DNA of 64,000 nucleotides from Mycobacterium szulgai (GTDB lineage Bacteria > Actinomycetota > Actinomycetes > Mycobacteriales > Mycobacteriaceae), in NCBI RefSeq assembly GCF_002116635.1, contig NZ_LQPW01000054.1, positions 17,415 to 81,414 of the forward strand, in the 5' to 3' direction. The notes under the pieces were generated by a model. The model had not been told where the DNA came from. It saw nothing but the letters and a program-made list of their open reading frames with translations, and made no database searches. The number at the start of each line of letters is the position of its first letter. The stretch's first letter is position 1. Made by a program: the position numbers and the translations under genes. Positions 20,536-28,646 of the stretch are shown piece by piece.

Positions 20536-20691
20536 TCAGTAGGGAATGGCCTGGGTAAGAACCGACTCCCGCGAGATTTCCTCGATCTGAATCTCGAATC
20601 CCTCGCGGGCTTCTTTGATTTCCTCCACCACTTTCACCTCCTCGGTGAGGTCATGGCCATCACGAATGGCTTTGGCGAAGACTGTAGCCAA
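20536..20691 (-). CDS. small acidic peptide, candidate RiPP precursor
   Basis: An open frame of 51 codons from TTG 20691, or 31 codons from GTG 20631, ending ESVLTQAIPY and TGA 20538-20536. The middle is rich in Glu (VVEEIKEAREGFEIQIEEI), like a helical leader, and the last ten residues are uncharged except for one Glu. GAGGAG sits 6 nt before GTG 20631, which favours the short form. No good ribosome site precedes the TTG, though the encoded segment (ATVFAKAIRDGHDL) also looks protein-like. It sits 48 bp upstream of the cupin gene on the same strand. There is no Cys. Recognition is by position and composition only. Confidence 0.5.
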   Translation of the reverse strand: MATVFAKAIRDGHDLTEEVKVVEEIKEAREGFEIQIEEISRESVLTQAIPY

Positions 20692-20714
20692 TAGATACTA
20701 TTGTGTATAGATAC
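20691..20714 (-). promoter_or_regulatory. AT-rich direct repeat upstream of the peptide gene
   Basis: Two copies of ATAGATAC on the plus strand (20691-20698 and 20707-20714; GTATCTAT on the coding strand), 16 bp apart, lie in a short AT-rich stretch just before the peptide gene. Such spacing fits a two-site operator or a promoter with nearby -10 elements (TATACA or TAGTAT on the minus strand). The repeat is visible; the function is inferred. Confidence 0.35.
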
Positions 20715-20795
20715 GAAAAACTGTGACTATTCTGTGGTGCCGGTCAGTCTAAAAGCGCTAAGCGCATAATGAGTCCGATATTTAGAGATCGGAAT

Positions 20796-22823
20796 TCAAA
20801 GAGTCAGCGCGGTCGCGAGTTCGGCCGTGCTGGTCACCGGGAGATCGCAAACCCGGCCACGGCACACGTATGCGGCATCGGCACCACCCACCCGATCCCG
20901 TCCGGCCAGCAGCGGCGACGAATTCACTTGCCCCCCAACGACAATCGCCCCGCCGGGCGCCAGCCGACGCGCCTCGGCCAGCAGCGTTGACTCCGGGCCG
21001 TCACAGGCGACCGCAATCTGCAGCGGTCCGCGCACTGCGGCTTCGGCCACGGCCAGCCAGTGCCCGGCCGAGCGGGGCGCGCGCGCCAGCAGCACCGCGT
21101 GAGTGCGCAGCGTGTACCCAGCCAGTTGCAGATACCGCTCGGCACGGCGGGCGTCGACGACGTGCGCCGCAGTTAGCAGCGCCTCGGCGAGCAGCGAGGC
21201 GCCTGACGGCGTAGCGCCGTCCAGCGGGTCGGCGGGCCGCAGCATCAACTGTTCGGCGTCGTCGGCGGTGTCGAACCAGCGGCCGGGGCGGTGCGGGTCA
21301 CCGAAGTGCTTGACCGCGGTGTCCAACAGCCCGGTGGCCGCAGTCAGCCAGGCCTGATCGGCGGTCAGCTGGTAGAGCGCCAGCAGTCCGGTCGCCAGTG
21401 CCGCGTGGTCCTCCAGAATGGCCGCGCTCTGGCCAACGACCCCGCCGAGGCTGGCGCGGCGCAACCGGCCGTCGACGATGTGCCGGTCCAACAGCTTGCC
21501 GGCGCAGCGCTGTGCGGCGTGTGCCAACTCGGGTTCGCCCAACGCCACGCTGGCCTCGGCCAGCGCGGTGATCGCCAACCCGTTCCAGGAGGTGACGATC
21601 TTGTCGTCGCGCCCGGGCTGGATCCGGGTGCCCCGGGCCGCGAGCAACTCATTGCGCACCCGTTCCAGACGCGCCGCGTCGTCGGGATCGGCCGGAAATT
21701 GCAGCACCGACGTCCCGTGTTCGAAGGTGCCGGTTTCGGTAACGCCGAAAACCGTTGCCGCCCAACGTCCGTCATCGAAGCCGAGCACCTCGGTCAATTG
21801 CGCCGGCGTCCACACGTAGGTCGACCCTTCGCGGCCGTCGGCATCGGCGTCCAGCGACGAGGCGAACACGTCGGCTTCTGCTTTTGCGCGAAACTCCTCG
21901 AGCAGAAACCGCGCCGTCTCGGCGGTGACGCGGCGGGCCAGCGGATCTGCGGTGCGCCGGGCCCAGTGCGCGTAGGCGCGCAGCAGCAGCGCGTTGTCGT
22001 ACAGCATCTTCTCGAAATGCGGTACCACCCAAGCCTTGTCGACGCTATACCGGGCAAAGCCACCGGCAAGTTGGTCGTAGATCCCGCCACGGGCCATGGC
22101 GTTGCCGGTGCGTGCGACGGCGTCCAGGGCCGCCTGCGATCCGGTGCGTTCATAGTGGCGCAGCAGTGCCTCCAGCAGGGCCGACGGCGGGAACTTCGGC
22201 TCGGAACCGGCCCGCGCGCCGAAGCCGCCGTAGCTGGTGTCCTCATCGCCCAGCACGGTTGCGACGGCGTGGTCACACAGCCCCGGTGCCACGTCCGCAC
22301 CGCCCTCGGGCAGCCCGGATCCCATCGAGCGCAGCTCCCCCGCGATATGGTCGGATGCCTCCTCGACCTCACCGCGGCGCTGTCGCCAAGTCTCCGATAT
22401 CACCGAAAGTAATTGCAGGAAGCTGTCTTTCGGGTAGTACGTACCGCAGTAGAAGGGCCTGCCGTCGGGAGTCAGGAAGCATGTCATCGGCCAGCCGCCC
22501 TGCCCGGTCAGCGCGACAGTGGCATTCATGTAGACCGAGTCGATGTCCGGCCGTTCCTCGCGGTCGACTTTGATGCAGACGAAGTCGGCGTTCATCGCCG
22601 CGGCCACCTCGTCGTCCTCGAACGATTCGTGCGCCATGACATGGCACCAGTGGCAGGCCGCGTAGCCCACGGACAGCAGGATCGGCACATCGCGGGCGAC
22701 CGCGTCGGCAAGCGCCTGCGGCGTCCACTGCTGCCAGTGCACCGGGTTGTCAGCATGCTGGCGCAGATACGGGCTGGTGGCCAGTGTGAGCGTGTTGGTC
22801 CCGGACGGATCAGTCGGGTTCAT
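20796..22823 (-). CDS. DUF255 thioredoxin-fold/six-hairpin glycosidase-like protein (Rv1084, YyaL family)
   Basis: 675 residues. The N-terminal ~160 form a thioredoxin-like domain with the CxxC motif in SVGYAACHWCHVMAHESFED and the partner segment CIKVDREERPDIDSVYM. The remainder is an (alpha/alpha)6 barrel with GGIYDQLAGGFARYSVD and VPHFEKMLYDNA, the signature of YyaL/spermatogenesis-associated protein 20 homologues. The biochemical role is unknown. ATG 22823 gives the conserved NTLTLATSPYLRQHADNPVHW soon after; the longer upstream frame overlaps the neighbouring gene. It overlaps the Rv1083-like gene by 14 bp, forming a minus-strand run mca-Rv1083-Rv1084. Confidence 0.93.
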   Translation of the reverse strand: MNPTDPSGTNTLTLATSPYLRQHADNPVHWQQWTPQALADAVARDVPILLSVGYAACHWCHVMAHESFEDDEVAAAMNADFVCIKVDREERPDIDSVYMNATVALTGQGGWPMTCFLTPDGRPFYCGTYYPKDSFLQLLSVISETWRQRRGEVEEASDHIAGELRSMGSGLPEGGADVAPGLCDHAVATVLGDEDTSYGGFGARAGSEPKFPPSALLEALLRHYERTGSQAALDAVARTGNAMARGGIYDQLAGGFARYSVDKAWVVPHFEKMLYDNALLLRAYAHWARRTADPLARRVTAETARFLLEEFRAKAEADVFASSLDADADGREGSTYVWTPAQLTEVLGFDDGRWAATVFGVTETGTFEHGTSVLQFPADPDDAARLERVRNELLAARGTRIQPGRDDKIVTSWNGLAITALAEASVALGEPELAHAAQRCAGKLLDRHIVDGRLRRASLGGVVGQSAAILEDHAALATGLLALYQLTADQAWLTAATGLLDTAVKHFGDPHRPGRWFDTADDAEQLMLRPADPLDGATPSGASLLAEALLTAAHVVDARRAERYLQLAGYTLRTHAVLLARAPRSAGHWLAVAEAAVRGPLQIAVACDGPESTLLAEARRLAPGGAIVVGGQVNSSPLLAGRDRVGGADAAYVCRGRVCDLPVTSTAELATALTL

Positions 22824-23103
22824 GAGCGCGACCCGGTGGCGGGGTGGATCCATTGCGCTCAGGATCTGGAACCTCCCCGTCGACCGCATCGGTTCCCTCG
22901 TCGGCGGCCTGATCCGGCTCGGGGTGCTGGCGGTCGAATGACTCGGGGACCTTTTTGAGTTGCCGGTTCATCGACCGCAGCAGGAACAACGTCGCAATCA
23001 CCAGCAGCACCACGACGAGTAGCCCGATCGGGCTGGCCTTGCCGAAATCCGGACCGTTGTTGTGCGGACCCTCAGCAATCACGCTGAGCAAAAGGTGGGT
23101 CAT
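22810..23103 (-). CDS. small single-helix membrane protein (Rv1083-like)
   Basis: 97 residues: a short external N-terminus ([21 protein letters not shown]), one membrane helix ([18 protein letters not shown]) and a charged cytoplasmic tail rich in Glu, Asp and Pro ([20 protein letters not shown]). The function is unknown. The ATG overlaps the mca stop as ATGA, so it is translated with mca. It matches Rv1083 in place and design. Confidence 0.88.
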   Translation of the reverse strand: MTHLLLSVIAEGPHNNGPDFGKASPIGLLVVVLLVIATLFLLRSMNRQLKKVPESFDRQHPEPDQAADEGTDAVDGEVPDPERNGSTPPPGRAHEPD

Positions 23104-23972
23104 TCGCCCGGCTCGATCCCGGCGAACAGTTCAGCCTCGGGCAGTTTGATCGGGACGCGCGAGCGGGCCAGCTCGAATTCCTCGGTCGGCCACAGCTCCT
23201 CCTGCCAGGACAGCGGCGCGGCGAAGAACTCGGCATTCGGGTCGATCTGAGTGGCGTGGGCGCGCAGGGCATCGTCGCGACGGCCGAAGTAGGCCGCGCA
23301 CTCCACGCGCGTCGTCACGCGCGTTGCATAGGGGTCGTGCTGGGGAAGCCAGTGCTCCAGCCATTTCCCGAACGGGCCTTCCTGGCCGCGCTTGATGAAC
23401 TCGTTCTGCAGCAATTGCATCCGTTCCCGCAGGAAGCCGTGGACGTAGTACAACTTGGACACCGTCCACGGTTCGCCTGCGTCGGGAAACAGGCGGTAGT
23501 CGCCGGCCCCCTCGTAGGCGCCGACGGACACCTGGTGGCAGCGAATGTGGTCGGGGTGCGGGTAGCCGCCGTGCTCGTCGTAGGTGATCATCACATGCGG
23601 CCGGAACTCGCGGACCGCCCGCACCAGAGCTTCGGTGGACTCCTCCAACGGCACCAGCGCGAAGCAACCGTCGGGCAGCGGAGGCGGTGGGTCGCCCTTG
23701 GGCAGGCCGGAGTCGATGAAGCCCAGCCAGCTGTGCTCGACACCGAGGATCTCCGCCGCTCTGGCCATCTCGTCGCGCCGGATCTCGTGGATGTGTCCAT
23801 GCACGTCGGGCAGATCCATCGCCGGGTTGAGAATTTCGCCGCGCTCGCCGCCGGTCAGGGTCACCACCTGCACGCGATGGCCCTCATCGGCATAACGGGC
23901 CAGGGTCGCCGCACCCTTGCTGGACTCGTCGTCAGGGTGGGCGTGCACCGCCATCAACCGCAGTTCGCTCAC
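23100..23972 (-). CDS. mca: mycothiol S-conjugate amidase
   Basis: Zinc amidase of the MshB/Mca (PIG-L) family, 290 residues. It cleaves mycothiol S-conjugates of toxins or drugs into a mercapturic acid, which is exported, and glucosaminyl-inositol, which is recycled. Zinc ligands are in [12 protein letters not shown] (H12, D15) and [12 protein letters not shown]. The Mca-type sequence [14 protein letters not shown] distinguishes it from MshB. GTG 23972 gives the conserved [20 protein letters not shown]. It leads a coupled run with the Rv1083- and Rv1084-like genes and is divergent from the DUF4307 gene. Confidence 0.97.
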   Translation of the reverse strand: MSELRLMAVHAHPDDESSKGAATLARYADEGHRVQVVTLTGGERGEILNPAMDLPDVHGHIHEIRRDEMARAAEILGVEHSWLGFIDSGLPKGDPPPPLPDGCFALVPLEESTEALVRAVREFRPHVMITYDEHGGYPHPDHIRCHQVSVGAYEGAGDYRLFPDAGEPWTVSKLYYVHGFLRERMQLLQNEFIKRGQEGPFGKWLEHWLPQHDPYATRVTTRVECAAYFGRRDDALRAHATQIDPNAEFFAAPLSWQEELWPTEEFELARSRVPIKLPEAELFAGIEPGE

Positions 23973-24061
23973 GTGCCCCCTGTCTGTCCGGTGGTCGCCC
24001 CCAGTCTGTGCATGCCCCCCCTATAATTCCAGTTCCCCCAGACCTCACAACTAACCAGGGC

Positions 24062-24508
24062 ATGACAGCAGGCGTGACACAACCTCCCATAGAGCGTCCG
24101 GAAGCCCGCTACGGCAGGGCGCGACTGTCCGGCAAGACGCGGCGCCGGGTCGCCATCGGGCTCGCGGTTCTGGTCGTGGTGGCCGGAATTGCGATCGCCG
24201 TCGTCGGCTATCACCGGATCGGCACCAGCCCCGTCAGCGGCTCGCTGGCCGGCTACCAGATCATCGACGGCGAGACGGCGTCGGTGACGATCACCGTGAC
24301 GCGTGCCGACCCGTCCCGTCCGGTGCACTGCATCGTGCGGGTCCGGGCCAAGGACGGCAGCGAGACCGGCCGGCGCGAGCTGCTGGTTCCACCGTCGGGA
24401 CAGGCGACGGTGCAAGTGACGACAACGCTCAAGTCCTCGCAACCGCCGGTGCTGGCTGACGTATATGGCTGCGGCACAGACGTACCCGCTTATTTGCGTT
24501 CATCTTGA
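24062..24508 (+). CDS. DUF4307 membrane protein (Rv1081c-like)
   Basis: 148 residues: a basic N-terminus (ERPEARYGRARLSGKTRRR), one membrane helix (VAIGLAVLVVVAGIAIAVVGY) and an external beta-rich domain with ITVTRADPSRPVHCIVRVRA and DVYGCGTDVPAYLR, whose two Cys may form a disulfide. The function is unknown. ATG 24062 and GTG 24074 are both possible starts. It is divergent from mca and upstream of greA, as in M. tuberculosis. Confidence 0.85.
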   Translation: MTAGVTQPPIERPEARYGRARLSGKTRRRVAIGLAVLVVVAGIAIAVVGYHRIGTSPVSGSLAGYQIIDGETASVTITVTRADPSRPVHCIVRVRAKDGSETGRRELLVPPSGQATVQVTTTLKSSQPPVLADVYGCGTDVPAYLRSS

Positions 24509-24579
24509 CCGCCTAAAAACGCGCCAACTGCAAATATGTCAGTCATCCATCGTTTGCGCAGTGGTAACATAGGTGAATG

Positions 24580-24601
24580 CACGGTCCTGACCGGGACCGT
24601 G
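24580..24601 (+). promoter_or_regulatory. hairpin in the greA leader
   Basis: CACGGTCC at 24580-24587 pairs with GGACCGTG at 24594-24601 across a 6-nt loop, 130 bp before the greA ATG. A TAACAT hexamer at 24565-24570 could be a -10 element with the stem in the early transcript. The 222-bp gap between the DUF4307 stop and greA otherwise shows no gene. Both roles are inferred. Confidence 0.35.
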
Positions 24602-24730
24602 TATTGCTGCATTAATGGCCGTGAGAAGAACGGAGTGGCAGCACCCGGGGTGGGGACCCGAAACACCCGCGGAGGCGGGATCAAAAACTTGCGCGAATAC
24701 GCGAAACCGAGACACAAGGAGCACGACGAG

Positions 24731-25225
24731 ATGACGGATACTCAGGTGACCTGGTTGACCCAGGAGTCACATGACCGACTCAAGGCGGAGCTCGACCAGC
24801 TGATCGCGAATCGTCCCGTCATCGCCGCGGAGATCAACGACCGGCGCGAGGAGGGCGACCTCCGCGAGAACGGCGGATACCACGCCGCGCGCGAGGAGCA
24901 GGGTCAGCAGGAGGCCCGCATCCGCCAGCTGCAGGACCTGCTCAACAACGCCAAGGTCGGCGAGGCGCCCAAGCAGTCCGGTGTCGCGCTGCCCGGCTCG
25001 GTGGTGAAGGTCTACTACAACGGCGACAAGTCGGACAGCGAAACGTTCCTCATCGCCACCCGCCAGGAGGGCGTCAACGACGGCAAGCTCGAGGTCTACT
25101 CGCCGAACTCACCGCTGGGCGGCGCCCTGATCGACGCCAAGGTCGGCGAGACCCGCAGCTACACCGTGCCCAACGGCAACACCGTCAAGGTCACGCTGGT
25201 CAGCGCGGAGCCGTACCACTCCTAA
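24731..25225 (+). CDS. greA: transcription elongation factor GreA
   Basis: 164 residues, as in Rv1080c. GreA rescues backtracked RNA polymerase by stimulating cleavage of the nascent RNA. The N-terminal coiled coil (about 8-80) carries the acidic tip in [19 protein letters not shown], followed by the C-terminal FKBP-like domain ([29 protein letters not shown]). An aagga ribosome site precedes ATG 24731. A GC-rich hairpin follows between it and the convergent metB. Confidence 0.97.
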   Translation: MTDTQVTWLTQESHDRLKAELDQLIANRPVIAAEINDRREEGDLRENGGYHAAREEQGQQEARIRQLQDLLNNAKVGEAPKQSGVALPGSVVKVYYNGDKSDSETFLIATRQEGVNDGKLEVYSPNSPLGGALIDAKVGETRSYTVPNGNTVKVTLVSAEPYHS

Positions 25226-25248
25226 TCCCCTGCGCCGAATCTGAATCC

Positions 25249-25278
25249 CACGACGGCGCGACGGCGTGTCGCGTCGTG
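25249..25278. terminator. terminator-like hairpin between convergent greA and metB
   Basis: CACGAC (25249-25254) pairs with GTCGTG (25273-25278), and GCGAC (25258-25262) with GTCGC (25268-25272), with a 3-nt bulge and a 5-nt loop. There is no T run, as is usual for mycobacterial hairpin terminators. It lies in the 72-bp gap between the two 3' ends. Confidence 0.5.
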
Positions 25279-25297
25279 CCGTTCACGGTCGGCGGCC

Positions 25298-26467
25298 TTA
25301 GCCGAGCGCCTGCTCGAGATCGGCGAGCAGATCTGCGACGTCCTCGATGCCGACCGAGAGCCGCACCAGATCGTCAGGCACCTCTAGTTGCGAACCGGCC
25401 GTCGACGCATGCGTCATGGCGCTGGGATGCTCGATCAGCGACTCGACCCCGCCCAGCGACTCGGCCAGGATGAAAACCTCGGTCGTCGCACACAGCTTTT
25501 GGGCGGCCTGTCGCCCGCCGCGCATCCGGACCGACACCATGCCACCGAAGCCACGCATCTGCCGCGCGGCAACCTGATGGCCGGGATGAGTCGGCAGACC
25601 GGGATACAGCACCGTGTTCACCGCCGCATGTTCGGCCAGGAATTCGGCTACCGCAGCAGCGTTTTCGCTGTGCCGCTGCATCCGCACCACCAATGTCTTC
25701 AAGCCCCGCATGGTCAGGTACGCGTCGAACGGGCCGGGCACTGCGCCGGCCCCGTTCTGCAGGAACGCGAAGGCTTGATCGAGTTCTTCGTCGTTGGTGA
25801 CCAATGCACCGCCCACCACATCGGAGTGGCCGCCGATGTACTTGGTGGTCGAGTGCAGCACGATATCGGCGCCCAGCGTCAACGGCTGTTGTAGTGCCGG
25901 TGAAGCAAAGGTGTTGTCCACCAACACTTTTGCCGATTTTTCAGCACCCAGCTGCGCAAGTGCGCCGATGTCGGCGATCGACAGCAGCGGGTTGGTCGGC
26001 GTCTCCACCCAGATCAGCCTGGTGCGCGGGGTGATCGCGGCGCGCACCGCGTCCACATCGGCCAGCCGCACCGGCGTGTATGCGACACCCCATTGGGTGA
26101 ACACCTTGTCGATCAAGCGGAACGTGCCGCCGTACGCGTCGTCGGGAATGACCACATGATCTCCGGGCCGCAGGATGGCTCGCAGGGCACAGTCGGTGGC
26201 GGCCATCCCGGAACTGAACGCACGCCCGAAGGTTCCCTCTTCCACCGCTGCCAGCGTGGCTTCCAATGCGGCCCGGGTCGGATTGCCGGTGCGCGCGTAC
26301 TCGAAGCCGCCGCGCAGACCCCCGACACCGTCCTGCGCAAAGGTACTGCTGGCGTAGATCGGGGCGTTGACGGCACCCGTAGCCGGGTCCGGGCGATAGC
26401 CCGCGTGAATGGCTCGGGTGGCCAGGCCCGAAATTGCGTGGTGTCCCTTGCGGTCTGACGCGCTCAT
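25298..26467 (-). CDS. metB: cystathionine gamma-synthase
   Basis: Cys/Met metabolism PLP enzyme of 389 residues, matching Rv1079. It joins an O-acylhomoserine and cysteine to give cystathionine; gamma-lyase activity cannot be excluded. The PLP lysine lies in LHSTTKYIGGHSDVVGG, with FEYARTGNPTR and FSSGMAATDCAL as further family motifs. ATG 26467 gives MSASDRKGHHAISGLATRAIH. With cbs about 0.7 kb upstream it forms both arms of transsulfuration. Confidence 0.94.
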   Translation of the reverse strand: MSASDRKGHHAISGLATRAIHAGYRPDPATGAVNAPIYASSTFAQDGVGGLRGGFEYARTGNPTRAALEATLAAVEEGTFGRAFSSGMAATDCALRAILRPGDHVVIPDDAYGGTFRLIDKVFTQWGVAYTPVRLADVDAVRAAITPRTRLIWVETPTNPLLSIADIGALAQLGAEKSAKVLVDNTFASPALQQPLTLGADIVLHSTTKYIGGHSDVVGGALVTNDEELDQAFAFLQNGAGAVPGPFDAYLTMRGLKTLVVRMQRHSENAAAVAEFLAEHAAVNTVLYPGLPTHPGHQVAARQMRGFGGMVSVRMRGGRQAAQKLCATTEVFILAESLGGVESLIEHPSAMTHASTAGSQLEVPDDLVRLSVGIEDVADLLADLEQALG

Positions 26468-26488
26468 CGACGACCAGCCTAATAGCGA

Positions 26489-26524
26489 ATGCACCCTGGC
26501 CGCCGATCGGCGACCAGGGTGCAT
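26489..26524. terminator. large palindrome between pra and metB
   Basis: ATGCACCCTGG (26489-26499) pairs exactly with CCAGGGTGCAT (26514-26524). The enclosed 12-mer CGCCGATCGGCG (26501-26512) is itself a perfect palindrome, so 34 of the 36 bases can pair or self-match. It lies 15 bp after the pra stop and 22 bp before the metB start on the minus strand. It may terminate pra, attenuate metB or serve as an operator. No T run follows. Confidence 0.5.
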
Positions 26525-26539
26525 CCCGGCGTTTGCGTG

Positions 26540-27111
26540 CTAAAGCGGCAAGCAGACCGTCGTCATGATCTTGTCGGCCAGCGTCTGGCGCTTGGCGTCC
26601 CACAGCGGCCACAGGAAACCGACGTAGCAGATGATCGCGTCGACGAAGTGGGCCAGCTGCCGGACCACGGACATTCCGAAGCCCAGGGGCTGTCCGGTGG
26701 TTTCACTGACCACCTTGAACTTCAGGATCGACTTGCCGATGCTCGATCCCGTGGTGCCCTGCCGATAGCCGTAGTTCCAGATCCAGTAGGCCAGGATCGC
26801 CAGCGATGCCAGCCCTTGGGCCAGCACACCGATGATCGAGTCCTGCGAATAGCAGTACTGGGCTACGTCGTACTGGTTCACGCTGGTTACGCACTGCTGC
26901 TGCTGGGTGACCATTGCGATCACCCACGCGATGCCGTAGACGACGACCACCGGCGCATAGTCGATGGCGAACGCGAGTACCCGGGTGATCCACGGGGTAT
27001 AAGAGTCCGCCGGCAGTTCGCGGATCGCCGGTCCGGGCGGAGGCGGGGCATACCCGCCGGCCGACGGCGGCGGCGGCGGGTAGCCCCGCCGGGCGGCGGC
27101 TGATCGGTCAT
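26540..27111 (-). pseudogene. pra: proline-rich antigen, RDD-family membrane protein, frameshifted near its start
   Basis: ATG 27111, preceded by ggaagg, encodes MTDQPPPGG, the known Pra start. The frame then runs into Arg codons, while the expected GYPPPPPSAGGYAPPPPGPA continues in the next frame. One extra base in the G run at about 27083-27086 would restore a protein of about 190 residues. The rest is intact: SYTPWITRVLAFAIDYAPV, three RDD membrane helices and the end AKRQTLADKIMTTVCLPL. The Pro-rich arm is shorter than in Rv1078 as I recall it. Pra is a membrane antigen of unknown function. It may be a real mutation, a slippage site or a sequencing error. Confidence 0.75.
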
Positions 27112-27192
27112 GCGCAACCTTCCAACTCAGGAATAGCTGATCTAGGCCGAATCACCGTACCTGAGATCGGGGGTTGGGCAGCGGAGTGTCGG

Positions 27193-28587
27193 CTAGCGTC
27201 GCTGCGTTCCTTCCGACAAGAAGCCCAACAAGTCGTACCGGGTAATCACCCCGACCGGTTTGCCTTCCTCGACCACCATCAACGCGTCCCAGTCACGCAG
27301 CGCTTTGCCGGCGGCACCGACCAACTCGCCGGCGCCGATCATCCGCAGCGGTGGACTCATGTGCGCGGACACCGCGTCGGCCAAGTTGGCGCGCCCCTCG
27401 AAGACGGCCGAGAGCAGTTCGCGTTCCGAGACGCTGCCGGCCACCTCGCCCGCCATCACCGGTGGCTCGGCGCCGACGACCGGCATCTGGGAGACCCCGT
27501 ATTCGCGCAGGATCCCGATGGCGTCGCGCACGGTCTCTGACGGATGGGTGTGCACCAGGTCGGGCAGCTTTCCGGACTTGCGGCGCAATACATCGCCGAC
27601 CGTGGGCTGCGCGGTGGAGCCGTCGAGCCGGCTGCGCAGGAATCCGTACGAGGACATCCACGCGTCGTTGAAGATCTTGGACATGTAGCCGCGGCCGCCG
27701 TCCGGGAGCAACACCACGATCAGCGCCTCCGGTCCCGCTTCTTCGGCGACTTTGAGGGCGGCCACCACCGCCATGCCGCACGACCCGCCGACCAGCATGG
27801 CTTCCTCACGCGCCAGCCTTCTGGTCATGTCGAAGGAGTCTGAATCGGACACCGCGATGATCTGGTCGGGCACCGACGGGTCGTAGGCCGCGGGCCAGAA
27901 GTCTTCACCGACGCCCTCGACCAGATAGGGCCGGCCGGTGCCACCCGAATACACCGATCCCTCCGGGTCGGCGCCGACAACTTGCACCTTCCCACCGGAT
28001 ACCTCTTTGAGGTAGCGGCCCGCGCCGGTGATCGTGCCGCCGGTGCCGATGCCGGCGACGAAATGGGTGACCTTGCCGTCGGTGTCGGCCCATATCTCCG
28101 GGCCGGTGGTGGCGTAGTGGCTGGCCGGTCCCTGCGGGTTGGCGTACTGGTCGGGTTTCCAGGCGCCGTCGATTTCGCGGACCAACCGATCGGACACGCT
28201 GTAGTAGCTGTCCGGGTCGTCGGGCGGCACCGCAGTCGGGCATACGACTACCTCGGCGCCATAGGCGCGCAACACATTTCGCTTGTCCTCACTGACCTTG
28301 TCCGGGCAGACGAACACACACTTGTACCCGCGGTGCTGTGCGACCAGGGCCAGCCCGACGCCGGTGTTGCCCGAAGTGGGTTCGACGATGGTGCCGCCGG
28401 GCTTCAGCTGGCCGCTGGCCTCGGCGGCGTCGATCATCTTCACCGCGATCCGGTCCTTGGAACTGCCGCCGGGGTTGAGATATTCGACCTTGACCGCCAC
28501 GATGCCGGCCCGCTCGGGCACGACGGAGTTCAGTCGAACCAGTGGAGTACCGCCGATGAGGTCACTGATGTGCTGCGCAATCCGCAT
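27193..28587 (-). CDS. cbs: cystathionine beta-synthase
   Basis: 464 residues, the same length as Rv1077. The PLP-binding lysine is K44 in YLNPGGSSKDRIAVK, with EPTSGNTGVGLA and GIGTGGTITGAGRYLKEVSG binding substrate and cofactor phosphate. Residues ~330-464 form a Bateman pair of CBS domains (GVITRYDLLGFLSEGTQRR at the end). It condenses serine or O-acetylserine with homocysteine to give cystathionine. ATG 28587 gives MRIAQHISDLIGGTPLVRLN. It lies upstream of pra and metB on the same strand. Confidence 0.96.
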   Translation of the reverse strand: MRIAQHISDLIGGTPLVRLNSVVPERAGIVAVKVEYLNPGGSSKDRIAVKMIDAAEASGQLKPGGTIVEPTSGNTGVGLALVAQHRGYKCVFVCPDKVSEDKRNVLRAYGAEVVVCPTAVPPDDPDSYYSVSDRLVREIDGAWKPDQYANPQGPASHYATTGPEIWADTDGKVTHFVAGIGTGGTITGAGRYLKEVSGGKVQVVGADPEGSVYSGGTGRPYLVEGVGEDFWPAAYDPSVPDQIIAVSDSDSFDMTRRLAREEAMLVGGSCGMAVVAALKVAEEAGPEALIVVLLPDGGRGYMSKIFNDAWMSSYGFLRSRLDGSTAQPTVGDVLRRKSGKLPDLVHTHPSETVRDAIGILREYGVSQMPVVGAEPPVMAGEVAGSVSERELLSAVFEGRANLADAVSAHMSPPLRMIGAGELVGAAGKALRDWDALMVVEEGKPVGVITRYDLLGFLSEGTQRR

Positions 28588-28646
28588 GCGCCTATGGTGT
28601 CAGGCGATTTCGGACCCCGCACACCCGCGTGCGGGCCAATCGCGGC

